Origin: Lachnospiraceae bacterium
GTDB taxonomy: Bacteria; Bacillota; Clostridia; Lachnospirales; Lachnospiraceae
Direction of reading: 5' to 3'
Length of the DNA stretch: 64,000 bases
NCBI GenBank assembly: GCA_022796795.1
Contig: JAAWJI010000003.1
Location: forward strand, 1 to 64,000
Shown piece after piece: positions 61,216 to 64,000 of this stretch. The translations under genes and the position numbers were made by a program. Every line of letters begins with the position of its first letter. Positions within the stretch are counted from its first letter, which is position 1. The notes beneath the pieces were generated by a model. That model was not told the DNA's origin and made no database searches. It was given only the letters and a program-made list of their open reading frames with translations.

Positions 61216-61244
61216 GCGGACAGACGGAGTGCCGGGCTGTCCGC
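61216..61244 (+). promoter_or_regulatory. Attenuator-like hairpin in the leader
   Basis: GCGGACAG (61216-61223) pairs with CTGTCCGC (61237-61244), then TTCTTT. It begins about ten bases after the expected transcription start, a position typical of attenuation. Confidence 0.55.
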
Positions 61245-61278
61245 TTCTTTATATTTAAAATGCAGACGGGAGAGAGTT

Positions 61279-61791
61279 ATGGAATATACGAGAGGGGCTG
61301 CCATCCAACGGCTGTTGAAAAGCTTTGAGGCCTATTACGATGTGCATAAATGCGAACCAGAGGAGGCACCCTTGACGGCACGATGCGAGTATTTTGAGCA
61401 CTCGGAAAAATATGTCATATCCAAGAAAGCGGAACTTTGGTCCGCGGACAGCGAGGAATTTCTCTATCTTCTGGATATCCCGCACCTGACAAAGGAATTG
61501 TATGAAAAATGGCGGAATATGATTTACGAGGATGGTATGAGCCGGGTCAATCGGGGGCCAGGGCATATGTATTCCTTTATCACCCCCGTGTTTGTCTGTG
61601 ATACCTGTGAGGAGGATGCAAGAAAGGCATTGAAGAAATGCCGCATTTACAAAAGTTTTCATTTTTCACTGCACGGATGGATGGATTATCACGTTGCGGT
61701 TGTGGATCTCAGTAAGGGGAGAGTGGATGCCAACCGCAGTGGTCATTCGACAGCGAAAATTTTGAAAAATATATTATTTCCAAAAAAATAA
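61279..61791 (+). CDS. Uncharacterised protein preceding cstA
   Basis: A 170-residue soluble protein with no family I can name. Features are EYTRGAAIQRLLKSFEAYYD at the start, a central GPGHMYSFITPVFVCDTCEE with a C-x-x-C pair, and the ending SLHGWMDYHVAVVDLSKGRV. ATG 61279 follows a GGGAGAGAG-type site. Only 20 bases separate it from cstA, so it is in the same operon and may act with it. Confidence 0.6.
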   Translation: MEYTRGAAIQRLLKSFEAYYDVHKCEPEEAPLTARCEYFEHSEKYVISKKAELWSADSEEFLYLLDIPHLTKELYEKWRNMIYEDGMSRVNRGPGHMYSFITPVFVCDTCEEDARKALKKCRIYKSFHFSLHGWMDYHVAVVDLSKGRVDANRSGHSTAKILKNILFPKK

Positions 61792-61811
61792 AGAAAAGGA
61801 GAAAAAGTGGT

Positions 61812-63509
61812 ATGAATTCATTAGTACTTCTTGTCATCAGCATCATTGTGCTTGTATGCGGCTACATTTTCTACGGCGGCTGGCTTTGCAAGCAGTGGGG
61901 CGTAGGCGAGAGCAAGGAAGAAACGCCTGCTCACGCTATGGAAGACGGCGTGGACTATGTTCCCGCAAAGGCTCCGGTGTTGATGGGACATCATTTTTCA
62001 TCAATCGCAGGCGCAGGTCCCATTACCGGCCCTATCGGCGCGGCTATGTTTGGATGGCTGCCTGTGACTCTGTGGATTTTAGTGGGTGGTATTTTCTTTG
62101 GAGGCGTTCATGATTTTGGCGCTCTCTTCGCATCCATCCGTCATAAGGGACAGTCTATCGGCGAGATTATTTCCGCTAATATGAGCCGCCGGGCAAAGAG
62201 ATTGTTTATTATCTTTGCTTACCTGACGCTGATTCTGGTAGTGGCAGCCTTTGCATCCATTGTAGCATCCACCTTTGGCGGAGCTACGGCTGCAGAAACC
62301 ACAGATTCCCAGGCTTCCGTGGCTATGGTATCCATTCTGTTCATTGTGATTGCCATTGTGTTTGGGTTTTTGGTTTACCGCCGCAACGCGCCCATGGCAG
62401 TTGCTTCTGTGATCGGTGTCATTGCCATTATTGCAATCATGGCAATCGGCATGAATTTCCACCCCATTAAGCTGTCCAGCAATGCCTGGATGTGGATCGT
62501 GGGCGTTTACATTGCCATCGCTTCCGTAACTCCGGTGTGGATCCTTCTGCAGCCCCGGGATTATCTGAGTTCCTTCCTGCTTTACGCTATGCTGTTTGTG
62601 GCTGTGGTAGGCGTGGTAGGCGCTCATCCCAATATTGACTCTACCCTGTTCCCGGCCTTTGCCGGATTTGCGGTAGATAATGGAAACGGCATCCAGTATA
62701 TGTTCCCGGTATTGTTTACCACCGTTGCCTGCGGAGCCATTTCCGGCTTCCATTCCCTGGTATCCTCCGGAACCACTTCAAAGCAGCTGGATAAGGAAAT
62801 GGATGCAAAGCCCATTGCTTACGGCGGCATGCTGCTGGAGTGTGTGCTGGCTGTGCTGACATTGTGTGCAATCGCCTATGCGAGACAGATTGGAACCACT
62901 GCTGGTGCAACCGATATTTTTGCTGGCGGTATCGCCGGTATGGTAGCTGCCATTCCCGGCCTTGCAGGGGCGCAGAATACGCTGTACACTCTGTTGGTGC
63001 TTACATATTCTGCATTCTGTCTTACCTCTCTGGATACGGCTACACGTCTTGCACGGTTTATGTTCCAGGAGTTCTGGCTTGAGCCGGGACAGACCGTGGG
63101 AGATGTGAAGGAAGGCTACAAGAAGCTTATGGTAAATCCGTATTTTGCAACCATTATCACTGTGATTTTGGGCGTGCTTCTGGGTCTCAACGGATATGGA
63201 AAGATCTGGGGTCTGTTTGGAGCCGCAAATCAGCTGCTGGCTGGTATCGGTCTTCTGGCTGTGGCTACCTGGCTTGGCAATATTGGACGCAATAATAAAA
63301 TGTTCCTGTTCCCCATGGGCTTTATGATTATTGTGACCATCTGCTCCCTGGCACTGACCGTGAAGAATCAGATCGGTATTATCAGTGCAGGCGGCGCTGA
63401 CTGGGGCCCCTATGCACAGGTAATCATCGGCGCTCTTCTGATTGTCCTGGCTATTGTGCTGGTTATTGAGGGAGTACAGACTCTGTCCAGGAAAAAAGCG
63501 GCAGCTTAA
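61812..63509 (+). CDS. cstA: CstA-family carbon starvation / pyruvate transporter
   Basis: A 565-residue membrane protein with about 15 segments. APVLMGHHFSSIAGAGPITGPIG, GVHDFGALFASIRHKGQSIG and SLVSSGTTSKQLDKEMDAKP are CstA signatures. CstA-like proteins import pyruvate or peptides in other bacteria. The 0A box and hairpin upstream suggest starvation or sporulation control. It is followed by a good terminator and the serine dehydratase gene. Confidence 0.95.
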   Translation: MNSLVLLVISIIVLVCGYIFYGGWLCKQWGVGESKEETPAHAMEDGVDYVPAKAPVLMGHHFSSIAGAGPITGPIGAAMFGWLPVTLWILVGGIFFGGVHDFGALFASIRHKGQSIGEIISANMSRRAKRLFIIFAYLTLILVVAAFASIVASTFGGATAAETTDSQASVAMVSILFIVIAIVFGFLVYRRNAPMAVASVIGVIAIIAIMAIGMNFHPIKLSSNAWMWIVGVYIAIASVTPVWILLQPRDYLSSFLLYAMLFVAVVGVVGAHPNIDSTLFPAFAGFAVDNGNGIQYMFPVLFTTVACGAISGFHSLVSSGTTSKQLDKEMDAKPIAYGGMLLECVLAVLTLCAIAYARQIGTTAGATDIFAGGIAGMVAAIPGLAGAQNTLYTLLVLTYSAFCLTSLDTATRLARFMFQEFWLEPGQTVGDVKEGYKKLMVNPYFATIITVILGVLLGLNGYGKIWGLFGAANQLLAGIGLLAVATWLGNIGRNNKMFLFPMGFMIIVTICSLALTVKNQIGIISAGGADWGPYAQVIIGALLIVLAIVLVIEGVQTLSRKKAAA

Positions 63510-63550
63510 GTCAGAAAAAGCTTCGGATGAAGCAGGTTTTATATCAGATG

Positions 63551-63587
63551 ACCGTCTGTCCGTCAGTATTTCGGGCAGGCGGTTTTT
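63551..63587 (+). terminator. Terminator after cstA
   Basis: ACCGTCTGTC (63551-63560) and GGCAGGCGGT (63574-63583) form a 10-bp stem with two G-T pairs, followed by TTTT. Confidence 0.8.
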
Positions 63588-63728
63588 CTAAATGGCTGGA
63601 AATCCTTTATTTCCTGCAAGTTGTGATGTATCTGTGGTCCGGATCATCGATTGGGGAAAAATTCATTTAATGGACGGACATGTCTTCCTGTTTTTTGGGA
63701 ATCCTAAGGGAGAAAGGTTGAATCAGGT

Positions 63729-64000
63729 ATGAATATTTATGATATTTTGGGCCCGGTGATGGTGGGGCCTTCCAGCTCTCATACGGCAGGCGCCGTGCGC
63801 ATTGGCCAGATTACCCGTCGTCTTCTGGGGGAAAAGCCGGTGAAGGCCAGGATTACTCTTTCCGGCTCTTTTGCGGCCACCGGAGTGGGACACGGTACAG
63901 ACCGCGCCCTTGTGGCAGGGCTTTTGGGCATGAAGCCAGATGATATGCAGGTGCCGGACAGTTTTTTTCTGGCAGAAGACCAAGGACTGTTATTTTCCTT
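63729..64000 (+). CDS. sdaAB: L-serine dehydratase, beta subunit (partial)
   Basis: The first 90 residues of SdaAB run off the window end: [25 protein letters not shown] and [20 protein letters not shown] are diagnostic of the iron-sulfur serine dehydratase small/beta subunit. With SdaAA it converts serine to pyruvate and ammonia. An AGGGAGAAAGG site precedes ATG 63729. The remainder lies outside the window. Confidence 0.93.
   Translation, partial: MNIYDILGPVMVGPSSSHTAGAVRIGQITRRLLGEKPVKARITLSGSFAATGVGHGTDRALVAGLLGMKPDDMQVPDSFFLAEDQGLLFS

Overview
The window looks like a chromosomal segment of an anaerobic, spore-forming Clostridia, most likely a Lachnospiraceae/Blautia-type gut bacterium. 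This is inferred from spo0A, spoIVA, spoIVB and CotF-like coat genes, the typical Bacillota order nusB-xseA-xseB-ispA-dxs-tlyA-nadK-argR-recN-spoIVB-spo0A, AGGAGG-type ribosome binding sites, and an acetogen-style tetrahydrofolate branch (fhs-fchA-folD). The exact genus cannot be read from the sequence alone. No tRNA, rRNA, CRISPR array or complete insertion sequence was recognised.

Layout. (1) 1-5.7 kb is visibly A+T-rich accessory DNA. It holds the end of a sugar aminotransferase, a sugar N-formyltransferase, two decayed surface-polysaccharide genes, a coiled-coil protein with a 21-bp tandem repeat, and a three-gene operon coding for a nitrilase-fold protein, a winged-helix protein and an unknown protein. 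(2) 5.7-22.4 kb is core: HAD phosphatase, prfC, the nusB-to-spo0A supercluster, glgA and two spore coat genes. (3) 22.4-35.2 kb is housekeeping: GNAT, gltX, a UvrD-type helicase, DUF1292, a hydroxyacid dehydrogenase, luxS, mgtE, an MBL protein, a glyoxalase, and an M20 peptidase with a two-gene membrane module. (4) 35.3-40.5 kb is a one-carbon block: a divergent SHMT-like gene, fhs, fchA and folD. (5) 40.5-53.9 kb is an unusual accessory cluster: GPH-type transporter, UroD/MtaA-type methyltransferase, corrinoid-activating ASKHA/[2Fe-2S] protein, a GroEL paralogue, two LuxR regulators, two SDRs, a trigger-factor C-domain protein, a PanB-like protein and a PucR-type regulator. (6) 53.9-64 kb returns to core: spoIVA, a purine permease, HD phosphohydrolase, nfo, beta-CASP MBL protein, amidase, a small unknown protein, cstA and the start of sdaAB.

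The most interesting part is region 5. Its catalytic-looking proteins carry changed key residues. The GroEL paralogue has Asn at both positions equivalent to the ATP-hydrolysis aspartates. One SDR has YxxxN instead of YxxxK. The PanB-like protein has Asn for a metal-binding Asp. The UroD-like protein has HxD where MtaA-type enzymes have HxC. No corrinoid-binding protein is present beside them. It sits directly downstream of tetrahydrofolate genes, so a role in capturing one-carbon or methyl groups from an imported compound is a reasonable inference, but the substrate is unknown.

Two families of small palindromic elements were found by eye: a 101-bp pair in opposite orientation (22396-22496 and 26793-26893, with a 28-bp short relative at 28503-28530) and a 69-bp pair in opposite orientation (40520-40588 and 43514-43582) that brackets the transporter and methyltransferase genes.
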